DNA from: Tetrahymena elliotti 4EA
Taxonomy: Eukaryota; Ciliophora; Oligohymenophorea; Hymenostomatida; Tetrahymenidae
NCBI GenBank assembly: GCA_000231825.2
Contig: JH720356.1
Location: 42,250-106,249, forward strand
Reading direction: 5' to 3'
DNA: 64,000 nt
Shown here: piece after piece, positions 38,362 through 52,172 of the stretch
Position numbering within the stretch: position 1 is the stretch's first letter
How the letters are laid out: each line of letters starts with the position of its first letter
Program-made: the position numbers and the translations under genes
The notes under the pieces: model-generated
What the model was told of the DNA's origin: nothing
Databases searched by the model: none
Seen by the model: only the letters and a program-made list of their open reading frames with translations

Positions 38362-38916
38362 GAAAGTAGTTTTTGTATTTAGAAAATAATTTGAAATGGG
38401 TTGTGAGAATAATTAGAAGTGATGCATTTGAAATTAGTGGAATCTAGGTAAAATAAGTAAACAGATACGCTAATATTTTATGGCTGATAAAATAATCAGA
38501 TAATCTTTAATAATTAAATCAGAATAATATTTAAATGAATTTACATTTATTTATTATCTAAAATTAACAAAGTTTTCCCCACATTAATTAAATATTAAAT
38601 TAATGGAATTTAATCAAAAAATTCTCTAGACTATGAATTTATGTGCTTAAAACCATCTAAGATAACAAAATTTAATTTGGTGAAATATTAACATTAGGAC
38701 TCTTCTTTTCCCAATCAATAATAAAAAATTTTAGCTGTTGCCTCATTCATATTCCTTCACATAGGGAAATATCTTATAATTGATATTATAAAAACTAAAT
38801 AAAAAGAATAAAAAATTAATCTTTCCTCATTAAAAAAAAAATTTACTAAATTATTTAAATACTCTTACTGCTATACTAATTTACATCAATCATTCTTTCT
38901 TTCTCATACTAATAAA
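38362..38916. other. Intergenic, upstream of the arrestin-like gene
   Basis: About 555 bp, AT-rich. No element is recognised. Confidence 0.5.
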
Positions 38917-40269
38917 ATGTCTCAAACAAAATAATAAAATGAATAAATTATTGCAGCAGCTGCTCCAGTTACTGTAGTATAAAATTTAGGATCTGATTTA
39001 CCTCACTCACATAACAGTTAACTTTTTTTAATGTTGAATAATACATAAGTAAAAATCAATGATACCTTAACTGGAGAAATTCTTTTTGATGCTAAATAAA
39101 CTATAAATACTTAATGTTCTGTTGTCCTGGTTATTGAAAGCAAAGAAAATGTATATAAAAGTGGGAAAATTATTTTTGAAGAAATCATCCTGAGTGTCCG
39201 TAGCGAAGTCTATTAAATCAAATCTGAAATGTCTCCTAATATTTATAAAATTCCTTTAAGTATTGAAATTTCCGATATTTTCGAATCGAGTGAGTCTTTC
39301 AAACTAGATAAAGAACTAAATGTAAAGGTTGAGTATGAAATATCATGCCAAATAGTTTAGTTCATGGACTAATAACAATAAAGCTAAATCAAAATGGTAA
39401 ACAAAATAAAAGATACTACACAACAAGATGGAAACAATTTAATTCGTAGTTCTGATTAAATTGAATAAGAAGGATAAGTCATATTATCAACTACACCTAT
39501 ACCCATTTAAATAATCAGCAATGTTTCTAATAAAAAAAGTCTTCCAGTAACCATTACTTAACATATTCCTAAACCTCAAAAGAGCTTTTTCCGTAAACTG
39601 AGTACTCTGCTATGTTGTAAAGGTTCTCGTGAAAATAATTACAAAGAAAGTGACTGTAACCTTAAAGCAAGTGTGCAAAAGGAACCTATCAAATTTTTCA
39701 CACTAGACATAAATGCAATAAATATTTATCCAGGAGAAACATTTTCATTTATAATAAATGATGACAGTAAAATTACATAGGAAAATTAAGCAAATAGGGT
39801 AGAATATAAAACAAGATTAGTCAATAGATAAGTTATCAACATTGATAAGAAGACCTATTTAAATGAAACAAATATACTCTTTTCTAAAAATATTTACAAA
39901 AACTAACTAGAAAAGGTTACTCTTCCATATCAATCCTTAAACTCTTACAAAAGTTGCATATTTAAAAATACTTTTGAGCTTTAGGTTGTTCCTGAAGGAT
40001 ATGAATTTACAGATATTGTTTGCTTGAAAGTACCTATCCATGTGAATCACAAGAAATTTAGATTACTTCCTCTTCAAAACGAAAAAGAATATTAAGACTA
40101 ATAAATGAGAGAATCTATAGAATAATTATAAAGATACCCTTGCAAAATAATAGCTAAAATTTCAATTAAATTTGATGAACAAATGGAAGATCAAAACTTA
40201 GCAGATAGCTAAAGATCTACAAAGTTAAACACCCCTGATATAACTCCATTAAGAAAAAGTTTTGAGTGA
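38917..40269 (+). CDS. Arrestin-like protein
   Basis: Single exon, ATG 38917 to TGA 40267-40269, 450 residues, no signal peptide or membrane segment. It is beta-rich throughout. The first half (about residues 30-160: GEILFDAKQTI, CSVVLVIESKENVYKSGK, KIPLSIEISDIF, VKVEYEISCQIV) reads like the N-terminal beta-sandwich of an alpha-arrestin, and the second half (about 235-400: FFTLDINAINIYPGETFSF, YQSLNSYKS, DIVCLKVPIHV) like the C-terminal one. Between them lies a Q/N/S-rich linker containing a Cys-rich CCKGS patch that could be lipidated. Alpha-arrestins are trafficking adaptors for membrane cargo. I assign the family from fold pattern only; no PPxY motif is seen. Confidence 0.62.
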
Positions 40270-42814
40270 AATTGATGATCACTTACTAAATGAAAATAAT
40301 GCAAAGATATAAATAGATTCAAATTTACTTTATCTGTACATAAATAAAAAAAAAAGTAAGTCAATTTGAAATCAAAATATTTACTTATAATGAATGAATG
40401 CCCAATGAAAAGCAAAAACAAAAATAAAATCTAAAACGAATTTCAGGTTGCTTTAAAGAAACTAATTACTTTACTAAAATACTAACTACTATAAAATAAA
40501 CTACTAAAAAAAGAGATACTATTATTTAATTTGTATTCATTAATTTGTATTATAAATTGGTATTATAAATTTATATATTACTTTAATTAAAAACTTCCCA
40601 TGTATCCATCCTTCATCCTAAAATTGGCTACAGATTTATTCTATTCTCTTTTTAATTATTTTCAAATAATTTGAATATTTTAGCTTAATTTGCTACATAC
40701 TTTACTAATTTGCAAAATATTTCCTTTTTTATCATCATTTATAAATTACCCACAGTGACCTCACACACAATAAAGAATCCATATTAAATTTTGAACAGTA
40801 AATCAAATATTAAAAAAATTATGTATAGAGCCTGTTTACTCCTCTTGAGCTTCCTAATTAACAAAATAAAAATTTCTTTTAGATTTCTCATAATAGAATT
40901 ACTATGTATCTAGAAACATACTACAAAGATACTATAATTATTAAGTATCTTTGCATAAGAACTATATTTTTATGACTCTCTTCATAATAAAAATGTGTAT
41001 ATTTCTTTGTGTTTTTACTCAAATCAAAATCAAACCTGATCTGATTTATTAAATATCTACTTATCTTATCTTTTTTTAATCAATTAACACTTATCTTAAA
41101 AGTTAAATTTTGATAATTTAAAGTTAATAGATATTGTATCTTCTTTATTTTTATCAATATATTGGTTCATTAAAAATGCGTATAACATATCGTCTATTCA
41201 AAAAAATTGAAAGTAATACAAAAATAGTTTTGAATAATTATACTTTACATTAAATTCTAAATATTACTTCACTTTCTTAATTGAGAAAGTAGCTTATTTT
41301 CAAATTTGATAAATATTATTTCGAATAAATAATAAGCATTCTATTACTTCTTTTTAGATTAATTATCTATCTGTCTATCTTATCAAAAATATTGTTAAGT
41401 AAAATCTTCTAATCTTTTAATTTTTTGTACTATTTAGGACAAAACAAATGAATTTAAACTAAATAAGGTTAATATATTTTTTGGTAATTTGTATTATTAA
41501 AGTCTCATATAACACTGCCAATAATACATTTCATCTTTATCAGATTAAGTACTTTTTGTTTTCTTTACTTTCTTGTACTTTAAAAAGAATTTGTTACTTA
41601 ATTTTAAATTGGAAAACATATATTTAAATAAGTAGTTTCTCAAATAAAAAATTGATTTTATTATTTTTAAAAATAATTTGATTATTAGTCAAGTTTATTA
41701 GTCAGATATACAAAGATATACTGATTAGCTTTTTTGATAAAGAGAAATATTTGTTTCTATCTATCATTTCTAAGAAATAAAAATGGATTTAAATTTCTAA
41801 AAAGTCTAAATTTAACTTAATTTCAAAAATAATTAGATTTAATTAATCAAAAATTAATTTTTTATAGCCAAAAAAAAATGATGCTGTCTGAATGTAAAGT
41901 TATAGTGCTTTAATTACCCTATAAAAAATGTAAAGAAATTTCAAAGAAATAAGTAAATAAACAATTTGAAATTGAAAAAATTAAATCATAATTATAAATT
42001 TTTCTCCCTATTATAAGATATGATAATATTAAATATAAATATTTTAATTTACTTAAATCATGCAATTAAATAGTTAATTGAAATTATTTTCATTTAAATT
42101 AATTAGTAATTAGTTTTAAATATAGATTTTAATTATTACTATTTTCTTGTTTATTTATTCAACAATTTCTTATTAAAATTTCATACTGAAAAAATAATTT
42201 ATTTTTTACAGTTTAGTAAATCCATATATTTATTTATCAGTGTATTTTATTAAATTTTAACTTTGTACATGTAATTTGTTAAGTTTTTTATTCGCATGTT
42301 TTTAAATAGAAAAAACTCATAATTTTAAAAAATAGGTTTAAGTATACCTACCCTTTATAATTAATAGCTTGAAAAACTTTTAACTGAATTTAAATTTAAT
42401 TTTATCTAAAATAAAGCCTCAAAAATAAGCGGATTTTTCAATATGTAAAGTAATGAAAGTAAATTAAAGGTACTTATACTCTTAAAGATTAAATTCAGAA
42501 AAATATAATTATACAGAGGTAAACTATTTGTTCAACTTTGATTTTATATGAAAATTTTATTATTTTATGCTAAGTAAAATATTTTAAAAAATTTTAACGT
42601 TTTTCATTTTCAAATTATAAAATTCAAATATTTTCAAAAATAAAAAATATTTCAATTTATTTTCCAAAATACAAAATAGAGACTCCGAAACCAAATGAAA
42701 AACAATAAATCATGAGTTTTTTTACTTTAAATGCTAATAAAGTAAAATTAAGAATTAGATTTGTATTTTTTATTTTTTAAATATAATCAATAAATTGGAG
42801 ATGTTAAGTAAGTG
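40270..42814. other. Long AT-rich intergenic stretch
   Basis: About 2.5 kb of very AT-rich sequence between the arrestin-like gene and the next candidate. I found no gene, RNA or repeat that I can support. The minus open frame 40209-40421 overlaps the end of the arrestin-like gene antisense and is a shadow. Confidence 0.55.
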
Positions 42815-43442
42815 TCATTGCTATGTTAAAATTTAATTTATCATAAATTAAGATATTGATAACTTTTTTACTTCTTATGATCTTCTCAACAAATTTTTCT
42901 TCTTCAGTATTTCAATTTTCATTTACTCCATCTCTATTTTCTTTATCTAATTTAAGGCTTATTTGATTTTTTCCTTCTCATATGAGTTTAATGTTTTAAA
43001 CTCTTTAAAATTTTCAATAAATTTCTTTCATTGAAAAAAATAATTATTGAAAATATTCAAACTTAAATTAATCTTATTTTGCTCAATTGTAAATTATCAT
43101 CAATCAATTTAAATTAATCTTTTTAAAATTTCAAAAATATTTTGTATCCTTAAATTCTAGCAGTAAAATAAAGAATCTACTTTATGAAAAATATAATTTG
43201 GTATTAATGTATTAAAAAGAAAGAAAGATATTTATATATCAATAACTTAATATTTGTTAAGATCTATTTAATTGAATCTCTCGACCAAGTAATCAATACT
43301 TTTTAACAAATAGTGATCCTGAATTTTTTTAGGTTGGAATAATAGAGAATATAAACCTCAATTCAATAGAAAAAACAAAATTTTTAACACTTTTTTGCAT
43401 AAATTTATTGAAATAATTTGCAAAACTTTGAAAAATAGACAT
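42815..43442 (-). CDS. Possible small multi-exon gene, function unknown
   Basis: An ATG at 43442-43440 opens a frame that can be spliced to reach TGA 42817-42815. The last exon, from about 43030, encodes a K/E/Q-rich helix (SYEKEKIKQALNQIKKIEME region) and is the most convincing part. An upstream exon contains ARIQGYKIFLKFQKDQ, a weak IQ-like motif. The inferred introns (about 38-41 nt) are short, and a competing frame is also open at 43100-43315. It lies head-to-head with the giant GPS gene, 275 bp away. Junctions are uncertain and the gene itself may not be real. Confidence 0.33.
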
Positions 43443-43717
43443 GAATTTTAGATTAATGATTAATTAACTAATTATTAATTTATCGCTTATTTAATACAAA
43501 CCTAAAACAAAAACAAATAGAAAGAAAAGTGTAAATTCATACATAAGTTCTAAGTCTTCTAAGCATTTATAATAAATAAAACAACAGAATATTCTATTGT
43601 TTTCAAGAGATTACCTTTTTAAATCTTCACAAAAAGCATCAATTAGCTATTTCTTTAAGGATTATTTTAGAGCTTCTGAGAAACATACTTAAATTCATTT
43701 GAGGGATATTCATAGAT

Positions 43718-46700
43718 ATGAAATTAATATTGCATATTTTTTATTTCTTTCTTGTTCTTCTAATCAGCCAAAAAGAAGTTTTATCTGCTACTATTAGCTT
43801 TAATTGTGGCGACACTAATTGTGCTGTTTGTACTTTATAATTGTAGATTTTGAATTGTATTTAATGTGAAATAGGCTATTAATTGTAAAATGGTAAATGC
43901 TAATTAAGTAATTGCACTACATCACAAGGCTAGTATTTAGCAAATTAATTTGACAGTTCATGCAAAATTTGTCATCCTGCTTGCAAAAATTGTGCTTCTG
44001 GAACATATCATGAATGCACAGAATGCAATTAAGGATATTATGGAATATTATCTCCAAAACGCCGATTTCTTTAGACCTGTCTTCGTTGTTAAGATCCTAA
44101 TTGCAAAAGGTATTTATATTAGTATTTTAAAAGTAAAGAAATCATTTTTGAATAGAAACTTATTCTAAAATAGTGAATGAAGATTTAGTACTGATTTTTA
44201 CTTTTATCTTATTTTTTTTCACTCAGATAATTCATTTTTTTTATTTTCTTCAGAATATATTTAAACCATTTTTATTTTAAAGCTGTGATTCATTTGGTTA
44301 ATGTACATAATGCATGAATGGGTATGTCCTTGATGGTAACAATATTTGCTCTAAGTGTACAATTTAATATGCTGCTTCTTGCTCAAGCAGTTCATAGGTT
44401 AATAGTTGTATCAAAGGATTTACAAAATCAGATGATGGTAAATCATGTACACCAGTAGATACTCTATGCTAATTTGGATAATATGCTGATAATATGATTT
44501 GTACAGATTGCCCAGTAAAATGTAAAAGCTAATTTAAATATTAATCATGAGAAAATAGCTTACAATTCCTTATTAAATAACTTAAATTTGAAACATTTAC
44601 TTGAATTAAATTCAGGTGAATTTAAATTTTAGATAAACAAATTCAGGTTAAAAACTTTTAAAAAACTTAGAATCTCAGCTTTCTCTTTTTATTTGTGGGT
44701 TTAAGAGGAAATTTAAGATATTAGTTTTTTTTATTTTAGAGAAGGATGTGTCCTGAACTTTTCTCAACACAAACAAAAATTAATTTTGCATCAATAAAAT
44801 ATATTTTTTATTTATTAAAGGTAAATAATGTGACTCGAAAGGTAAGTGTTATATTTGTGAAGGTAACTACTATATCACAAGTGCAGGCATATGCTAAATA
44901 TGTCCTAGCTAATGTAATTCATGTGTTGAAGATTCTTAAGGAGCTATTTAATGTAATAGCTGCATATAAGGATATTTTTTATAATAAATTTAAGGCACAT
45001 GGGGATGTACTAAAATTGAAGATTCAAATTATATTTAATGTCCTGTTGGATAATATACTAACAAAAGTACAAATACTTGTTTAGCTTGTGAAAGAAATTG
45101 TTTAGAATGCAGCTAATTTGGAGATAGTTGCAATAAATGTTTTGATTAGATAAATTATGAAATAGTAAATGGAAAATGCTAGCTTAGATGCAGTGGATAA
45201 AATTAGTATTAAAAATACGAATCTCCAAATGCTCAAAAAGATGATACCTCTTAAAAATAAAAGTCTCTATTTTTTTTTAATTCTCCTTTAATTTTAATGA
45301 GTGATGAAACAATATAAAATAAATGTATGAGTGAATGTGCCATTTAGAATTGCTAGCAATGTATATTTGATACTCAGTTCTGCTAGTTGTGTTCCTCAAA
45401 TTATTTTTTATAACTTGATGGAACTTGTGTGAAATAATGCCCAGATGGAACATTTTCGTAGAAAGTAGGATCAGTCAGTAAATGTTTACCCTGGTAATTA
45501 TATTTTGTAAAATTAATAAAATATTTAAAGCTTAAAATTTAAATTAAAAAGTGCTCGAGGATGTACAAAATGCTCTTCCAAATATTCATGCAGTTAATGT
45601 AGTAATGAATTCATCTTGATAAGCAATAGCTGTCTTAATGAAGATATTACTAACAGTCCTGATAGCAATAAAGTATTTTTTGATGAGCTATGGATGCAAA
45701 GATGTCCATTTAATACTTTCAAAATTGCAAATATTTGTTTGCCTTCTAAAACCTGTAAAATTGCAAGGTTTTTAATGAATGGAAGAGTGGTAAATTGTAT
45801 TTAATGTATGTCACCAGACAAAATTTAAATTGAAGATTCAAATGGAGGATATTCATCAAGTATTAGTCTTCCAGATCTCAAGGAAAAGTGGTTTGGAAAA
45901 TGCTATGAAGATTGTCCAGCTCTAACTGACAAATAAAAGAATAATAAAATATGCAAAAATGAGTGTGATTCAACTTTACCTTTTCTTGATTGGAGTAAAG
46001 ATAATAGTTGTTCAAGCAAATGCGGTTAGAATTTATAATCAAAATTATAATAGAAATGCAACACTTTAAGTCTATGCCTAGCAAAATAATATTTTGATCT
46101 AGATTCTTTATTATAAGATGGAATTTTATTAGATCCAAATAATATTCCCACTAAATACTGTAAAGCCTGCCCTAATGGTTGTGAATAATGCTTTTATAAC
46201 GGATAAAAAAACCCTACTTGCTTGTCTTGTTCAGTTGGATTCGAAACATACATTACTTTCAACTATTAGAATCCTATGGATTATACTTTACCAGACCCTT
46301 CACAGGCAAATTAAAGTAATAATTGGCCTTAATTTAAGAACGCTAATACATAATGTATTTAGACTTAGGCAGGTTAAAAATAGTGCTCTAAAATGCAAGG
46401 ATATTTTGCTGATAAAAATGAAATTTTTTTGAAAGATGCATGCATTATGTGTTAATATGTAAATACGAGTAGTGGATGTGACTCTTGTCCTGCCAGCTCT
46501 TTAAAGCTGTTTTTAGATCAAAATTAATATTAGTGTGTTCCCTACTGTGATAATAACTAACTTAAAAGTAAGGATGGCCTTAACTGCTTTAAAAAACCTC
46601 AAATTTCTTTATCAGCTAATTTTAATAACAAAATAGATATATAAAGTTAATCTTTTAACATTCCTAATGGAAGTGCTTCTTTAAATTTAAAAGTAAATTT

Positions 46701-49700
46701 AACAGCTCTTTACAAATTGAAATTAAACTCTGCTACATGCTCAATTTCCTTATAATCCTTTAGTGGAATGAGTTTTTAAATTTCTCCTACTCCTAATCAA
46801 GTTTTTAATCAACAAGTTTCTCATACTTTCAATTTAGCAGATCCTTCCTAAAACATGATAAAATTAAATAAATACTCAAAATATAAAATCAGTTGCACTT
46901 TTTAATTTGAGATTGAAGGTCTTCCATCATAAACTTTTGAAATGGACCAAAGCATTAATGTTGAAACCTTATCTTTACCTACAGGGTCAGTAGATGTAAG
47001 TTAAAAAAGTGATGATTCTTCTACAACTTACACTGTTATTATTGATTAATGGTCTTTTTAACCTTTAAAAACATTTAAGGAATACAATTAATTCGAATAT
47101 ACAATCAACATTTTAGCAAAAAACACAAAAAATTTGAACATCCCTGTTTATATTTATAACATAGATTATATCAAAGAAGCAACTTATCCTGATAAATTTA
47201 AAATTACAACTAGTGGATTTTAAAAGTTTAACTATTCCTTTACAATCAATATTTAAAATAAAAACTATAATTCATTCAATTTATAGTTAATAGCAACTCC
47301 TACAAATCCCTAGCTTAAACATCTTGTTTCAACTGTAACTTTACCTTTAAATTATAGTTATTCAGAACCAAATACAACTAGAAAGCCATAAACTTAGGTT
47401 ATTAACCAGGTTTTAAATTAGAAAATTAATGGTGATAATAACAAGCCTAATTTGACATAAATCTAATAAGTTGCAAATTTGGTTTAATTTTACAGGGGAG
47501 ACTTACCAACCAATCAAGAGGTACAAACAAACCTGACCTTTAATAAGCAATCTAAATTAAATCAAAAATATTATATTCCTATTGAATGTGATAGTAAAGT
47601 GCATTGTAGTGGAAACGGAAAATGTAAAACTATAAAAAATAGTAACTGGTACTCAATGTGTATATGCAATTAGGGATACAAAGGTAATTGAAATAATAAT
47701 AACTATTCATTGCTCAAAAGAAACATACAAAAAATAAATCTTAATATAAAATAAATATTTCTTAGATTTATTTTTTTTAACTCTTGCTTTTCTAACATTA
47801 CATAAAATTATCTAATTTGTTCTAATTATTTTTTTAATGAAACAATATTAGGGGAGTAATGCAACTGGACAACTTCAGATTGGAAAGAAGCTAAGTAAAT
47901 GGCCAAATAATACATTTAAATATTAAATGACAGTATCTAAAATTTAGATTCGAATGGAGAAAATAAACAAGGACTCAAGTAAAAAATAATTAAAAATAGA
48001 TTTTTTAAATTAATTTTTGTTTTTATTTCAATAGTGTTACCTAGATAATTACTTTACTGTAGTTTTGGACAGATCAAAGAGATTTAATAAAAGAAAACAC
48101 ATTTTAAAATTTGATGAATATTTTTAAGACTAATACGTTAATGAAATTTTAAGTAGATAAAAATAGTCAGAGAATTTAGTATATTCTTGATAATTTGATT
48201 GACATAGTTAGGATGGAAAATATTCCTGATTTTTAGAGCAAATAGTATTTTGAGTAAATAATTTAGTAAGTTCAAGCTTTAAATTTGTAAGTCATGAATT
48301 AAATTACAGATTCATCAAATCCTTAAGTAGTTATAGACAGATCTAATTATAAAGGAATACTGGTTCACAATAATTAATTTTAAAAGCTTAGCAGCAACTC
48401 TTTGAGTTTGGCTATGCCTAATAATATGTAATTCTCTATTCCTAAAACTATGGTCAAAAGTAATTAATATTTAGAAATTTTAATGAAACCTATGGATCTA
48501 GCTTTTACCACTTAAAATACCTGTTAAGAAGGATGTAAATATAGGAAAGATTTAATGACTAATCAAATAGTTATAAACGTGAAAGACTTAACTAGTGGAA
48601 ATGATATAGATGTGAAAAATATTCTTACAGTTTCCCCTCTTGTTTTCAACATTACATTTGACATCCCCAGTTTATATTTGTCATAAATATAAAATATAAC
48701 ATGTGTTTATTGGGATGCGGATCAATAGGACTGGCTCGCAGATGGTGTAAAAGTCTTATAGAAATTCTATTCACATAATGTACTTCAATCTATATAATGC
48801 TCAACCTAGCATCTTACAGAATTTGCTGTAATCAGTAATTCAACTTTTAATGATTCTTAACCTACTGATATTGCTTCAAATCCTTTTGAATTTGACACCT
48901 CATTCAAGTTGTAAGAGTTTATATCCTTATGCATTTTATTCGTAGCATCTCTTTTATTTTATATCATATCTCTATTCTCAAAAACATATGCTAGTGATTT
49001 ATTCTTTGGATAATCTGATTAGAAAAAATCAGACTTTAAAATTTCAGGAATTATTCCTGAATTGGTCTTTAGTTCTGATGTTATTGAAGATTATGAAGAT
49101 GAAGATGCTCGTACTCGTTCAAACATAGAAGAATAAGATAAAAAAGATATTTTTGATGAGAAAAAAAATAGATTTATTACAAATAAACTCTCACAAGTTG
49201 TCCCTATTAACAAAAACAATTAGATTTCAGATGAAAAAAATTCAAATACTTACAAAGTAGTTCAATCTTCAGATCTGAATCGTAAAAATGCTACAGAATA
49301 AATTTAGATGATTAATATGTAAACTTTGTAGGAAGGTAATAGTACTAATCCTGCTTCATAACAACCATTGAAAAAACAAAATGATGTAAAGTTGATTAGC
49401 AAAATATAATATTTGAATGGAATTCCAGCTACCCCCATAAACAAAGAAAGCGATAACCAAGTCTAAATTATACAAAATGAAAACTTTACTTCAAGTCTTT
49501 AGTCAAAGCATAAGCAACATTAAACAATCTAATCATCTAACTTTTTGAAAGAATTAAATTATCCACAAGAGTACTAAAGACCGTAAAATTAACTTATTAT
49601 TCAGAACTAACCTACTCTCTTTCATTAAAATGATGACAAAAATATGGACTATGTTTACAACAACAAAAGAATAAGAAAAAATATTCCCACTATTCTTGAA

Positions 49701-50540
49701 GAAAGTGCAACAGGTAGTGATTCTCTCAACTAGAAATCTTAAAATATTAAAGTCCCTGCAATTTAAAATATCCCTTCTTAGTTAATCTAATCAAACATAT
49801 AGAGATTCTCTGAATAAAACCTAGGTGAAAATCAAATGAGAGTATTAGATTTAGAAACAAAATCTAATACAAACTCAGGTGATCCAATGGTTAATTAAAA
49901 TCAACATGAAGTTAATTCTGAGACTCCATCAAATCCTCACTTCAGCCCTCTTCTCATAGATAACCCCCCAGCCTTCTAAAATACAAATAAAAGAAGAAAT
50001 TATGACATTAAACCTTATTTAACAATATTTTGCTGGAGATACAATTTTAAAAACTGCAGTAGTTCTTAAAGAGTGCTATACTGTGTAACCTTATTGGCCT
50101 TGTATATTTTTAGCTCTTCCTTTTATTTCTAATATTTTAGCTTAGTCTAATATAAATCAAATTATATGAAATATATTCTATTGTAATCAACTATCATATG
50201 GGCAACTTTCGAAATTATTAACTGGATTTTAATAACCATCATTCAAATAAAACGTATCTTTTCAAGTTTCATTCGATGCTTTGATAACTCAATAAAAATT
50301 CAAATTTTGTTAAAGTTTACTTACTTCTTATTAGCTTTTGGATTATTATTATTCTCTTCTGCTCTTATCTACTTTAAGCATTAAAATAAATCACGCTAAA
50401 TCTTCTTTGATTGGATTTTAACTTTTGGTATAAGCTGCATAGTTAACATAATTTTAGAATACATTTTGATGAAGCTTATTTGCAGATTTAGACTCAGATT
50501 TCTCTTTTTGATAATTAAAACTAAAAGATTAGATCTATGA
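43718..50540 (+). CDS. Giant cysteine-rich membrane protein with EGF-like module and GPS motif
   Basis: Six exons: 43718-44109, 44283-44521, 44821-45493, 45552-47683, 47852-47978 and 48035-50540. Introns are 173, 299, 58, 168 and 56 bp; 2,022 residues. A signal peptide (residues 1-25) is followed by about 850 residues of furin-like CxxC repeats (GYQLQNGKC, CNQGYYG, CTQCMNGYVL). Then a large N/S/T-rich ectodomain, with an EGF-like module (about residues 1125-1155: CSGNGKC...CICNQGYKGEQC), and a GPS motif near residue 1430: CVYWDADQQDWLADG then CSTQHLTEFAVIS. One membrane helix follows immediately (ISLCILFVASLLFYIISLF), then about 350 residues of cytosolic Q/N-rich chain and four more hydrophobic helices before TGA 50538. 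The plan resembles polycystin-1/REJ or adhesion-receptor proteins. A sensory or adhesive ciliary role is inference. Confidence 0.88.
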
Positions 50541-51172
50541 CTTAAAGATAAAATCATAATCTAAATTTGAAACAAAATTTTAATTAATATATTATTATGC
50601 TACAATTCCTTCTGTTATATATGTTATATATATTTATTACAAATTATAATTTTAATTAATTATTCCTTTATTCATTTGTTTTTGTCATAATTTCAATTTT
50701 TTATTAATAAATAGTTTTTTCATTTTGGTTAATTTTTGAGAAAATATGATTTTTTTCTATTTAAAATGTAAGGTACTTTTTTTATTTTGTGTATCTCTCA
50801 TTCTATTAACTAATTTTATAAACATTTAGTTTAATAAATTTTAAACAATTTAACAATGTTAATAACAAAGTATTAATGTAAAAAGGGAGTTTTATTAACA
50901 TTTATTAATTAATAATATATTTAGATCAATTATTATTTTATTGATAAAATGGCTTCAATTCAGATTTCATCAAATTTTAAATAATTTAAGCATCAAAAAA
51001 TTAAGTTTTTTTTAATAAATAATCTAATTTTCTAAAATTTCATTATAATTAAACTTTTTATGAAAAATTATATTACAAATGAATTAATATCCAACAAAAA
51101 AGATATCAGAATTTTTTATTTGCTTATTATAATAAAAAATATTAATTATTTACTTATTAAACACTTTTTTAA
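50541..51172. other. Intergenic spacer
   Basis: About 630 bp, AT-rich, between two plus-strand genes. No element is recognised. Confidence 0.5.
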
Positions 51173-52172
51173 ATGAATAATAATCCCTTATAGTAATTAC
51201 CACTTTATTCTATTAATGAGCATAAGGATGTTATTAGGTCCATAGTTAAAATGGAAAATGGATACTTTTTGACTTGTTCTCATGATGCAACTATTAAATT
51301 ATGGAACATTAATAGCCTTTCAAAAGTTATTAAAAGTTTGACTATCAATAATGATTTTGTTATAAACGCAATCAGAATAGGAAATACAAAATTAATACTA
51401 TCAATACATCCTAGAGGTAATATATGTGTATAGAGTTTAAATAAAGGTCTATGTCTGAAGAGAATTCAAATATGTGAAAAAGAAATTTATTGTTCAATTA
51501 ATATTCTAGATTTCAACTTAATTGCTTTTGGAACAAGTACAGGAAAACTTATTTTTTATAATGTTTTTACTTCTACTTGTCTGCTATAAATTTAAGAACA
51601 AAATTCTATATCAAGCATGTACTATTAAAATAATTTACTTTTTGTAGCTACAAGAGATAAAGAAATCAATGTGTATTCAATAGATAAAGGAAATAAATTT
51701 ACTGAAAGTGATTAAGAAACAATAAAATAAAGTAGAATATAAATAAAGCTGTAATATATTTGCTTATGCATTGCTTATACAGAGCTATAATAGCTAATAA
51801 TTGGGACCACTGAAGGCTTAATATATATTTATAAAAAATAAGATAATCATTATTAAGAAATTCAAGAAATATATGCCCACAGATAGACTGTTATCAATCT
51901 GAAACTTTTAGAAAACGGTAATTTGATATTTTATTAATATTAAATAATTATCTTAAAATAAAATAGAGCTTTATTCTACTGGATATGATGGATGTATTAT
52001 TAAATGGGATTTAAATAGCTTTTAAAAAACAGTTAAATACTTTGGACATAGATATGCTGTTTATGCTATCAATACTATGAATGAATTTTTAATAACTGCT
52101 GGTGCTGATAAGCAAATTTTGATATGGAATAAAAATGATATGCTTTAAGATCCAACTTAAATTTAAGAATGA
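51173..52172 (+). CDS. Small WD40-repeat protein
   Basis: Two exons, 51173-51917 and 51967-52172, with a 49-bp intron; 316 residues, the length of one seven-bladed propeller. Repeats are visible at both ends: DVIRSIVKMENGYFLTCSHD then ATIKLWN, near residue 20, and YSTGYDGCIIKWDLN then ITAGADKQILIWN, at the C-terminus. The middle blades are diverged (GTSTGKLIFYNVFT; GTTEGLIYIYKK). No extra domain. WD40 proteins are interaction platforms; nothing identifies the partner or complex. The start is the first ATG of the frame. Confidence 0.87.

Noticed and set aside
40209..40421. Minus-strand open frame
   Set aside because: It overlaps the 3' end of the arrestin-like gene antisense and is F/L/Y-rich without recognisable features.
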